64,000 bases of DNA, from NCBI GenBank assembly GCA_963732845.1, contig CAVTBE010000011.1, positions 248,001 through 312,000 on the forward strand. The letters run 5' to 3'. Position numbers and translations under genes: made by a program. The notes under the pieces are model-generated. The model did no database searches, had not been told where the DNA came from, and saw only the letters and a program-made list of their open reading frames with translations. Numbering within the stretch: position 1 is the stretch's first letter; the number at the start of each line of letters is the position of its first letter. The stretch is from CAVSRC01 sp963732845 (lineage in GTDB: Bacteria; Pseudomonadota; Alphaproteobacteria; Rhizobiales; Kaistiaceae). Shown here one piece after another: positions 16,808 to 24,291 of this stretch.

Positions 16808-17458
16808 ATGACACTCCTTGACGGGCCGCGCATCGCGCCGCTCTCCGGCGGGCCGGCCACGAGCCTGGTGGTCTTCCTGCACGGCTACGGCGCCGACGGC
16901 AACGACCTCATCGATATCGGCCGCATGTTGACGCCGGCGCTGCCCGAGACCGCCTTCGTCTCGCCGCACGCGCCCGAGCCCTGCGGCGAGGCGCCGGTCG
17001 GCCGCCAGTGGTTCCCGCTTGCCGGCGGCGACCCGCATCTGTTGCGCCAGGGGGTGGTGTCGGCGGCACCGGCCCTCGACGCCTTTCTCGATGCCGAACT
17101 CGCCGCCTACAGCCTTTCCGACGACCGCCTTGCTCTGGTCGGCTTCAGCCAGGGCACCATGATGGCGCTGCAGGTCGGTCCCCGCCGGGCAGGTCAGATC
17201 GCCGGCATCGTTGGCTATTCGGGGTTGCTGGCAGGACCGGAATACCTGGCGACGGAGCTCAGGCAGCGGCCGCCGGTGCTGCTCGTCCACGGCGATGCCG
17301 ATCCGGTCATCCCGGTGATGGCGCTTCAGGTCGCCGGCGAGGCGCTGCGTGCCACCGGCTTCCCGCTCGAATGGCATGTCCGCCCCGGCCTGCAGCACGG
17401 CATCGACCAGGAAGGGCTCACCCTCGGTGCGGAGTTCCTGCGGCGGGTGCTAGGTTAA
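16808..17458 (+). CDS. Phospholipase/carboxylesterase family serine hydrolase
   Basis: A 216-residue alpha/beta hydrolase of the acyl-protein thioesterase/carboxylesterase group (YpfH-like). The oxyanion segment is FLHGYGADGNDL, the nucleophile S114 lies in GFSQGTMMAL, D165 in HGDADPVIP and H197 in GLQHGID, so the triad is complete. There is no signal peptide, so it is cytoplasmic. It follows the DNA glycosylase gene by 72 bases with no clear functional link. Confidence 0.93.
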   Translation: MTLLDGPRIAPLSGGPATSLVVFLHGYGADGNDLIDIGRMLTPALPETAFVSPHAPEPCGEAPVGRQWFPLAGGDPHLLRQGVVSAAPALDAFLDAELAAYSLSDDRLALVGFSQGTMMALQVGPRRAGQIAGIVGYSGLLAGPEYLATELRQRPPVLLVHGDADPVIPVMALQVAGEALRATGFPLEWHVRPGLQHGIDQEGLTLGAEFLRRVLG

Positions 17459-17620
17459 CGGGCTCCCCAACCGGCCGTTCAGGCGCGGTTCAGCGCCGCC
17501 GTGCTGATCTGGGGTTGCGGCTGCTTGCCGCAGATGAAGCAAATTTAAGCCAGACCGGCGGAGGGAAACGACGGTTGACCCGTGTCAATCGTGGGATCCT
17601 CACACCATGTAGAACGCACC

Positions 17621-18913
17621 ATGCTGCAAAAATCGCCCAAGACGGGGGATACCGGGCTCACCTCCGCGCCGGAGAGCGAGGTTGCGGCCGTGCTTGCCGG
17701 CGGCCGGAAATCGGGCCGGCGGCGGCGCCTGTGGACCATCGCGGCCGTCGTTGTGGTGGCGCTGGCCGGTCTGGGAGCCTGGATGATGTCCGGTTCCAGC
17801 GGGCCGCAAGTGACCTATGTGACCCAGCCGGTCACAGAGGGCGATCTGACCGTCACCGTCACCGCGACCGGCACGGTCGAGCCCACCAACCAGGTCGCCA
17901 TCTCCAGCGAGCTGTCCGGCACGGTCCGCTCCGTCTCCGTCGATTTCAACGACACGGTGAAGAAGGGCGAGGTGCTGGCCAAGCTCGATACCGGGACGCT
18001 GGCCGCCAATCTGGCGCTCGCTAAGGCAACACTCGACGCCCGCAAGGCGGACGTATCCCAGGCGCAGGCGACGGTCGCCGAAACCGATCTGGCGCTGCAG
18101 CGCGCCGCCGACCTCGTGGCGCGCAAGGTGTCGTCACAGCAGACGCTGGATGCGGCTACGGCCGACAGCGACCGCGCCAAGGCGGCACTGGCCAGCGCGA
18201 ATGCCAACGAGAAGATCGCCGAGGCCAATCTCTCGATCGCTGAGACCAATTTCGCCAAGGCGGAAATCACCTCGCCGATCAACGGCGTGGTGCTGTCGCG
18301 CGATGTCGAGCCAGGCCAGATCGTTGCCTCGTCGCTGTCGGCGCCGACGCTGTTCACGCTTGCCGAGGACCTCAAGAACATGCAGCTCGAGGTCGGCATC
18401 GACGAAGCCGACATGGGCAAGGTGAAGCACGGCGACAAGGCCACCTTCACCGTCGAGGCCTATCCCGGTCACAGCTTCCCGGCGAGCATCCAGCAGGTGC
18501 GCTATTCGCCGGAGACGGTGGAAGGCGTGGTCACCTATACGGCGGTGCTCACCGTCGATAATGCGGACCTTCTGCTCAGGCCCGGCATGACGGCCACCGC
18601 CAACATCACCGTCGAGACGGTCAAGGACGCCATTCAGGTGCCCAATGCGGCGCTGCGCTGGTCGCCGCCGGCCATTGCCGCCGGAACTGCCAATCGCGGG
18701 GTCGGGCTGCTGGGGCTGCTGATGCCCAGCCGGCCGGGGCGGCCGGAGCCGCCGAGCGGCACCAATGGCCGCGCCAAGGTGTGGGTCCTTCGCGATGGGG
18801 CGCCGGTCGGCGTGCCGGTCACGATCGGCTCCTCCGACGGCACCCATACGGTGGTCACCGGCGACCTGACGGTCAAGGACAAGGTCATCGTCGGGTCGCG
18901 GACGGCATCGTAG
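17621..18913 (+). CDS. macA: RND/MacA-type periplasmic adaptor subunit
   Basis: Bridges the inner-membrane MacB-type permease to an outer-membrane channel. The 430-residue protein has a membrane anchor (about residues 36-56) after a basic KSGRRRRLW stretch. The lipoyl/barrel-sandwich halves are PTNQVAISSELSGTVRSVSVDF and AEITSPINGVVLSRDVEPGQIV, joined by an alanine-rich coiled coil (about residues 125-220). Beta-barrel and membrane-proximal domains follow. The region near residues 355-390 carries a GLLGLLMPSRPGRPEPPSG insertion. It starts a three-gene operon with ATPase and permease. No outer-membrane TolC partner is nearby. Confidence 0.92.
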   Translation: MLQKSPKTGDTGLTSAPESEVAAVLAGGRKSGRRRRLWTIAAVVVVALAGLGAWMMSGSSGPQVTYVTQPVTEGDLTVTVTATGTVEPTNQVAISSELSGTVRSVSVDFNDTVKKGEVLAKLDTGTLAANLALAKATLDARKADVSQAQATVAETDLALQRAADLVARKVSSQQTLDAATADSDRAKAALASANANEKIAEANLSIAETNFAKAEITSPINGVVLSRDVEPGQIVASSLSAPTLFTLAEDLKNMQLEVGIDEADMGKVKHGDKATFTVEAYPGHSFPASIQQVRYSPETVEGVVTYTAVLTVDNADLLLRPGMTATANITVETVKDAIQVPNAALRWSPPAIAAGTANRGVGLLGLLMPSRPGRPEPPSGTNGRAKVWVLRDGAPVGVPVTIGSSDGTHTVVTGDLTVKDKVIVGSRTAS

Positions 18914-18924
18914 AGGGCTTGTCC

Positions 18925-19626
18925 GTGGACGCTCCGCTGATCGAATTTCGCGAGGTGACCAAGGTCTACGGGACCGGTGATGCGTGCGTGAGGGCGCTGA
19001 AAGGCGTCGACTTCGTCATTTCACGCGGCGATTTCGTCGCCATCATGGGCCCCAGCGGCTCGGGCAAGTCGACGGCGATGAACATCCTCGGCTGCCTCGA
19101 CCGGCCGACGTCCGGCACCTATGCCTTCGACGGCGTCAGCGTCGGCGATCTCGACGCCCCCCACCAGGCGCGGATCCGCCGTCATTTCATCGGCTTCGTC
19201 TTCCAGGGTTTCAACCTGCTGGCGCGCACCTCGGCGATCGAGAATGTCGAACTGCCGCTGGTCTATCGCGGCGTGCCGGGCGTCGAGCGGCGGCGTCTGG
19301 CGCTCGATGCGCTCGACAAGGTCGGCCTCGCCGACCGCGCCGGCCACGACCCGAACGAGCTTTCCGGCGGCCAGCAGCAGCGCGTCGCCATTGCGCGGGC
19401 GATCGTTACCAGCCCGCAGGTCATCCTCGCCGACGAGCCGACCGGCAACCTCGACACGACGACCAGCCGCGACATCATGAACTTGCTCACCGCGCTCAAC
19501 CGCGACGCCGGCATCACCATCGCCATGGTCACGCACGAGTCCGACATGGCGGCCTATGCCCATCGCGTGATCCATTTCCTCGACGGCGAGATCTCCCATG
19601 ACGGGCCCTCGGCGGAGGCCGCCTGA
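18925..19626 (+). CDS. MacB-type ABC transporter ATP-binding protein
   Basis: The nucleotide-binding subunit of the efflux system, 233 residues. Walker A GPSGSGKST is at residues 42-50, the Q-loop in FVFQGFNLL, the signature LSGGQQQR from residue 146 and Walker B VILADEPTG ending near 174. It belongs to the LolD/MacB class. The GTG start at 18925 (VDAPLIEFREV) has GAGGG seven bases upstream; a TTG two codons earlier is possible. In E. coli MacB this domain is fused to the permease; here they are separate genes. Confidence 0.94.
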   Translation: MDAPLIEFREVTKVYGTGDACVRALKGVDFVISRGDFVAIMGPSGSGKSTAMNILGCLDRPTSGTYAFDGVSVGDLDAPHQARIRRHFIGFVFQGFNLLARTSAIENVELPLVYRGVPGVERRRLALDALDKVGLADRAGHDPNELSGGQQQRVAIARAIVTSPQVILADEPTGNLDTTTSRDIMNLLTALNRDAGITIAMVTHESDMAAYAHRVIHFLDGEISHDGPSAEAA

Positions 19627-19627
19627 C

Positions 19628-20839
19628 ATGTTCATCGAGACGCTCAAGCTGTCGCTGAGGACGATCATGCGCAATGCACTGCGCTCGTTCCTCACCGTGC
19701 TCGGCATCATCATCGGCGTTGCCGCGGTCATCGCCATGGTGGCGCTCGGGCAGGGCACCACGGCGCAGGTGACCAGCAGCGTTGCCAAGCTCGGTTCGAA
19801 CCTGCTGATGGTGCGCGCCGCCCGCGGCGGGCCGGGCCCGGACGTGGCCGGCGCGACGCCGAAGAGCTTCAGCATGCGCGACGCCGAGGCGATCTCCAGC
19901 CAGGTGCAGGGCGTGCGTGTCGTGGCGCCCGCCGCCAGCACGCAGATGACGGCGGTCTATGGCAACATCAACCACGCCATGAGCGTCACTGGCACCGACG
20001 ATCGCTTCTTCGATGCGCGCGACTGGCCGGTGGTCGAAGGCCGCGAGTTCACCGATGCGGAACTGCAGGCGGGCAGCGCCTCCTGCATTCTCGGCAACAC
20101 CACCAAGACGACACTGTTCGGGCAGGGCGATCCGCTCGGCGCCACCGTCCGGCTGAAGCAGGTCTCGTGCAAGGTCATCGGCGTGCTCGAGGCCAAGGGG
20201 GCCTCCGGCTTCGGGACCGATCAGGACGACCTCATCGTCATGCCCTTGAAGACGGTCCAGCGCCGCGTCATCGGCAATACCGATGTGCCGCTGATCTATG
20301 TCGCCGTCGCCGACGGCTACACGACCGCCGACGTCACCGACGGCATCGAGGTGCTGTTGCGCGAGCGGCGCCATATCGCGCCCGGCGAACGCGACGATTT
20401 CAGCGTCTTCGACATGGCGCAGATCGCCAGCGTCTTGACCGGCATCACCGGCGTGCTCACCGGCCTGTTGGCGGCGGTCGCCGGCGTCAGCCTGCTGGTC
20501 GGCGGCATCGGCATCATGAACATCATGCTGGTCTCGGTGACCGAGCGCACGCGCGAGATCGGCATCCGCCTGGCGATTGGCGCCGAGGCCGGCCAGGTGC
20601 TCATGCAATTCCTGGTCGAGGCGGTGGTGCTGTCGTTGTTCGGCGGCCTTGTCGGCATCCTCGTCGGCTTCAGCCTGTCGGCGGTCGCCGCGCACTTCCT
20701 CAGCGTGCCGCTGATCGTCGACCCGAAGATCGTCGCCATCGCCTTCCTGTTCTCGGCAGCCGTCGGCGTGATCTTTGGCTATTTCCCGGCTCGTCGCGCC
20801 GCCCGCCTCGATCCCATCGAGGCGTTGCGGCACGAATAG
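19628..20839 (+). CDS. MacB-type ABC transporter permease (FtsX fold)
   Basis: The 403-residue permease of the efflux system. The first membrane helix is near residues 20-45 (SFLTVLGIIIGVAAVIAMVALGQG), then a large periplasmic MacB-core domain (about 50-280), then three C-terminal helices with GGIGIMNIMLVSVTERTREIGIRLAIGA in the usual coupling region. The gene begins one base after the ATPase stop codon, so the two are co-translated. Substrate is unknown: MacB-type pumps move macrolides, peptides or lipids. A palindromic repeat follows at 20865. Confidence 0.93.
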   Translation: MFIETLKLSLRTIMRNALRSFLTVLGIIIGVAAVIAMVALGQGTTAQVTSSVAKLGSNLLMVRAARGGPGPDVAGATPKSFSMRDAEAISSQVQGVRVVAPAASTQMTAVYGNINHAMSVTGTDDRFFDARDWPVVEGREFTDAELQAGSASCILGNTTKTTLFGQGDPLGATVRLKQVSCKVIGVLEAKGASGFGTDQDDLIVMPLKTVQRRVIGNTDVPLIYVAVADGYTTADVTDGIEVLLRERRHIAPGERDDFSVFDMAQIASVLTGITGVLTGLLAAVAGVSLLVGGIGIMNIMLVSVTERTREIGIRLAIGAEAGQVLMQFLVEAVVLSLFGGLVGILVGFSLSAVAAHFLSVPLIVDPKIVAIAFLFSAAVGVIFGYFPARRAARLDPIEALRHE

Positions 20840-20864
20840 CGGCAGCTTGCTGGACCTGCGGCCC

Positions 20865-20908
20865 CATCCTTCGAGGCCCGTCCGGCGGACGGACACCTCG
20901 GGATGAGG
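20865..20908. repeat. Intergenic palindromic repeat, copy 1
   Basis: Begins CATCCTTCGAGG and ends CCTCGGGATGAGG around an inner GTCC/GGAC hairpin. It is 25 bases after the permease stop, so it could form the 3' end of that transcript. The same outer motif recurs at 61811-61862. Repeats of the form CATCCTTCGAGG...CCTCAGGATGAGG are common between genes in Hyphomicrobiales genomes. Confidence 0.65.
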
Positions 20909-20914
20909 CTGCGT

Positions 20915-21253
20915 CTATCGCCGGATCCTGACCGCCAGCCACCAGGCGAGCAGGCCGAGGCAGAAGATCGGCGTGGCGAAGGGCCCGAGATTGAGGTGGC
21001 TGTCGTAGTCGAAACCACGCGAGAACATGTCGAAGAGCGCAGCCAGCGTCGCGATCACGCCGATTGCCGCCATGCTGCGGCGCATGTCGGTCAGCCGGGC
21101 GGTCGGGCGATAGTCCGGTCCGCGCTTCCAGGCGGAGATCGCCACGCCGAGGCCGAGCACCAGGAGCGGCAGGAAATAGCCAAGGGCGAGGGCCCTGAGA
21201 TCGGCGAAGCGGTGCCGGTTGGCCGGCTCCAGGATCGTTGTCGCAGCGATCAC
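20915..21253 (-). CDS. Small integral membrane protein, possibly the 3' part of a frameshifted gene
   Basis: A 112-residue reading frame from a GTG, with membrane helices near residues 24-42, 62-82 and 92-108. I do not recognise the family. The preceding 34-codon frame (21250-21354), starting four bases after the stop of the HtrA-like gene, ends at a TGA that overlaps this GTG. It encodes most of a further helix (RWAGLIIGSVLAPA) that would continue directly into CYLVIAATTILEPANRHR of this frame. A single missing base near 21262 would join them into one protein of about 145 residues. It is either a genuine frameshift or a sequence error. Confidence 0.6.
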   Translation of the reverse strand: MIAATTILEPANRHRFADLRALALGYFLPLLVLGLGVAISAWKRGPDYRPTARLTDMRRSMAAIGVIATLAALFDMFSRGFDYDSHLNLGPFATPIFCLGLLAWWLAVRIRR

Positions 21254-21355
21254 GAGATAGCAGGCGCAAGGACGGAGCCGATGATCAGCCCCGCCCAGCG
21301 GCTCGTCGAGAGCGGTGGGCGCCCCTGTCGCCCTTCCCCGGCTGGGCCCGCCACC

Positions 21356-22330
21356 TCAGTGGAGGCTCGGGCCCTTGAGGAAGCGGTTGTGGTCGCCCGA
21401 CGGCACGGTGATGTCCAGCGGACGGCCGTCGCGATGCACGGTCATCGGCACCTTCACGCCGGCGTCGCCCAGCGACCAGATCTTGCGGAACAGGCCGGCC
21501 AGCCCGGTGACGCGCATGCCGCCGACCGAGAGTACGACGTCGCCTTCGCGCAGGGCGCGGCCGGCGGGGCCTTTGCCGGAAACGCGGGCGATCACCACGC
21601 GTTCATCGATTTCCGTGGCATAGAGGCCGAGCCATGGCCGCGGTGGCCGGTTGGGCTGGCCGATCGCCATCATGTCGTCGAGAATCGGCTTCAGCAGGTC
21701 GGTGGGCACATACATATTGAGCGGCACGCCCTCGCTGCCGTCGGCCGCCTGCTCGAGCTGCAGCGAACCGATGCCGACCAGGCGGCCATCGCCGCCGATC
21801 AGGCCGGTGCCGCCCCAATAGGGATGGGCCGGTGCGGTGAAGATGGCTTCGTCGAGCAGGTATTCCCAGTAGCCGGCGAATTCCTGGCGGGCGATCACCT
21901 TGGCGGCGAGCGAATGGGCGGCGCCACCGGCGCCGGCGGCGATCACCGGCGAACCCGGCACGGCATCGGCCGAATCGCCGAGGCTCAGTGCCGGCATGTC
22001 GAGGCGGCCGAGCGCCTGGACGAGGCCGAAGCCGGTGTTCTGGTCGTAGCCGATCGGGGTGGCGGCGAAGGTGCGCCCATCGGCCAGCGTCAGCCAGATC
22101 TCGCGGGCCTCGGTCACCAGATAGCCGATGGTCAGAATCACGCCATCCTTGCGGATGATGACGCCGTTGCCGCTGCGCTCAGTACCGAGAATTTCGGCGG
22201 TGAAGGCGTCGTCGGGCATGACCGAGCGAATCGCCACCATCGCCTTCAGCGCGGTGTTGAGGTCGAATCCGTAATCTTCGGGGTGCGGCGCGACTTCCGG
22301 GGGCACACTCCAGTCGAACGAAACCGCCAT
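21356..22330 (-). CDS. HtrA-like (S1C) trypsin-fold protein with PDZ domain, catalytic triad lost
   Basis: A 324-residue protein with a trypsin-like HtrA fold (about residues 28-215) and one PDZ domain (about 235-315, core REGDVVLSVGGMRVTGL). All three catalytic positions are replaced. The His of the HtrA motif LTNNHVV is Y70 (LTIGYLV), the Asp of DxxTDLAV is G100 (DQNTGFGLV) and the Ser of GNSGGPL is G173 (YWGGTGL). It has no signal peptide. It is therefore predicted to be an inactive binding or scaffold protein in the cytoplasm. The start MAVSFDWSVPPEVAPH looks complete. Confidence 0.85.
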   Translation of the reverse strand: MAVSFDWSVPPEVAPHPEDYGFDLNTALKAMVAIRSVMPDDAFTAEILGTERSGNGVIIRKDGVILTIGYLVTEAREIWLTLADGRTFAATPIGYDQNTGFGLVQALGRLDMPALSLGDSADAVPGSPVIAAGAGGAAHSLAAKVIARQEFAGYWEYLLDEAIFTAPAHPYWGGTGLIGGDGRLVGIGSLQLEQAADGSEGVPLNMYVPTDLLKPILDDMMAIGQPNRPPRPWLGLYATEIDERVVIARVSGKGPAGRALREGDVVLSVGGMRVTGLAGLFRKIWSLGDAGVKVPMTVHRDGRPLDITVPSGDHNRFLKGPSLH

Positions 22331-22537
22331 GGCGCTTCTCCTCGGATTGCTTCCTGCGACTAACCCTATTTAGGCAAGTCGGGCAAGGATGTGGAGGGGT
22401 GGGCGGCAAGCCCGTGGACAGCGGCAGGACCGCCGCAATCGGCCACCCCTTCACACGCGTGTCACAGCCCGTATAGACTATGCGCCGCATCGGAGGGCTA
22501 ACCTCCGGGCAATACGGATAGAATCGGGAAGGCGTCA

Positions 22538-23095
22538 GTGAATATCGCTGTCTCGCCGGGGTCCAATCCGGCGCTCGTTCTCAATGCCGATTACCGGCCG
22601 CTCAGCTACTATCCATTGTCGCTGTGGTCCTGGCAGGATGCCATCAAGGCGGTGTTCCTCGATCGGGTGAACATCGTCTCGGAATACGAGACGGCGGTGC
22701 GCAGCCCGTCCTTCTCGATGAAGCTACCCTCGGTGGTGTCGCTGAAGACCTACGTCAAGCCGGCGCGCCACCCGGCATTCACGCGGTTCAACGTGTTCCT
22801 GCGCGACCGCTTTGCGTGCCAGTATTGCGGCACGCGCGAGGATCTGACCTTCGACCATCTTGTCCCAAGATCGCGCGGCGGCCAGACGACGTGGGACAAC
22901 GTCGTCGCCGCCTGCTCGCCATGCAATCTGAAGAAGGGCGGACTGAGTACCAGGGAGGCGCGCATGTGGCCGGCGCAGATGCCCTTCCAGCCCACGGTGG
23001 CGCAGCTCCACAATAACGGTCGCCATTTCCCGCCGAACTACCTTCACGAATCGTGGATGGACTATCTCTACTGGGATACCGAACTGGAGCCCTGA
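22538..23095 (+). CDS. HNH endonuclease family protein
   Basis: A 185-residue protein with an N-terminal region, NPALVLNADYRPLSYYPLSLWSW, typical of a widespread bacterial HNH family, and a C-terminal HNH domain. C94-x2-C97 and C126-x2-C129 are the structural zinc ligands; DH at 106-107 and N121, N130 form the ββα-metal site (DHLVPRSRGG...NVVAACSPCN). GTG at 22538 follows GAAGG. The family is conserved in alphaproteobacteria outside mobile elements; its substrate is not known, so a housekeeping repair role is only a guess. Confidence 0.9.
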   Translation: MNIAVSPGSNPALVLNADYRPLSYYPLSLWSWQDAIKAVFLDRVNIVSEYETAVRSPSFSMKLPSVVSLKTYVKPARHPAFTRFNVFLRDRFACQYCGTREDLTFDHLVPRSRGGQTTWDNVVAACSPCNLKKGGLSTREARMWPAQMPFQPTVAQLHNNGRHFPPNYLHESWMDYLYWDTELEP

Positions 23096-23239
23096 GGCTC
23101 CGGCCTTTGCGGAATTCGTTTGCTGTCTTGTCGTCGTCGCCGGGCATGAATGCGTTTGTTGCACCGGGGTGTGCCCGTCCGGCCGCGATTGCTACACTGC
23201 CGGGGCGCATCCCTGCGACCCCACGATCCCGAGAGGGCA

Positions 23240-24280
23240 ATGGCGTTCAAGCTGATCGACGTGGCGACGCCGGAGGACCGCGTTCAGGCGGTGCTGTCGA
23301 TCGCCGAGGAACTCGGCGTCAATGACGTCCAGACCGCGCCGGCGCCGCAGGAAGACGGTCGCCGGATGATTCGTCTGGTGGTCGGCGAGATCGACCGGCA
23401 GGGCCTCATCGACCGGCTGCAGGCGGCGCTCGGCGAGTCGGAGAATTGGCGCATCGTCATGGTGCCGGCCGATACGGTGATCCCGTTTGAAGAGCCGGAA
23501 GAGGGCGACAAGAAAGAGGAAGAGGCGGCGGGCGGCGAGGAGAATGAGGCGAAGAAACAGGAAGAGCAGGAGCGCGCCTCGCGCGAGGAGCTCTACCACC
23601 TTGTCGAAGGCGGCGTGCGCACCGACAGCAACTTCGTCCTGCTGGTCTTTCTTTCCACCGTCGTCGCCTCGGTCGGTCTGGAGCAGGACAGCGTCGCCAT
23701 CCTGATCGGCGCCATGGTCATCGCGCCGCTGCTCGGCCCCAATGTCGCCTTCGCCTTCGCCGCAGCCATCGGCGACCGCACGCTGATGCTGTCGGCCACC
23801 AAGTCCAACGTCCTCGGCGTGACGCTGAGCGTGCTCATCGCCGGCGTGCTCGCCTTCCTGATCGCCCCCAACATCGCCAGCCACGAACTGATGGCGCGCA
23901 CCTCGGTCGATTACGCCGGGATCGCGCTGGCGCTCGCCTCCGGCGCTGCCGCGGCGCTCTCGGTCACCACCGGCCTGTCGAGCACGCTGGTCGGCGTCAT
24001 GGTCGCCGTGGCCCTGCTGCCGCCGGCCGCGACGCTCGGCATCATGCTGTCTGCCGGCCACATGGACCTCGCCGCCGGTGCCGCCATGCTGCTCATCGCC
24101 AATATTGCCTGCGTGAACCTCGCCGCCCAGGTCGTCTTCCTGGCCAAGGGCATCAAGCCGCGCACCTGGTTCGAGCAGAAGGCGGCGCGGCGCGCGGTGA
24201 CGGTCAACATCGTGACCTGGATCGCGCTGATCGCTGTCCTGGTCGCGATCATCGCGCTGCGCCGGTCGGCGCCGGTCTGA
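23240..24280 (+). CDS. TIGR00341 (DUF389) family membrane protein
   Basis: A 346-residue protein. The N-terminal cytoplasmic domain of about 90 residues is followed by a charged Glu/Lys-rich linker (about 85-125). The DUF389 membrane domain has about six spans, with the signature DSVAILIGAMVIAPLLGPNVAFAFA near residues 155-178 and VGVMVAVALLPPAATLGIML further on. The start ATG has GAGAGGG immediately upstream. The function of the family is unknown. It is convergent with the beta-mannosidase gene. Confidence 0.9.
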   Translation: MAFKLIDVATPEDRVQAVLSIAEELGVNDVQTAPAPQEDGRRMIRLVVGEIDRQGLIDRLQAALGESENWRIVMVPADTVIPFEEPEEGDKKEEEAAGGEENEAKKQEEQERASREELYHLVEGGVRTDSNFVLLVFLSTVVASVGLEQDSVAILIGAMVIAPLLGPNVAFAFAAAIGDRTLMLSATKSNVLGVTLSVLIAGVLAFLIAPNIASHELMARTSVDYAGIALALASGAAAALSVTTGLSSTLVGVMVAVALLPPAATLGIMLSAGHMDLAAGAAMLLIANIACVNLAAQVVFLAKGIKPRTWFEQKAARRAVTVNIVTWIALIAVLVAIIALRRSAPV

Positions 24281-24291
24281 GTGGACAAGCC

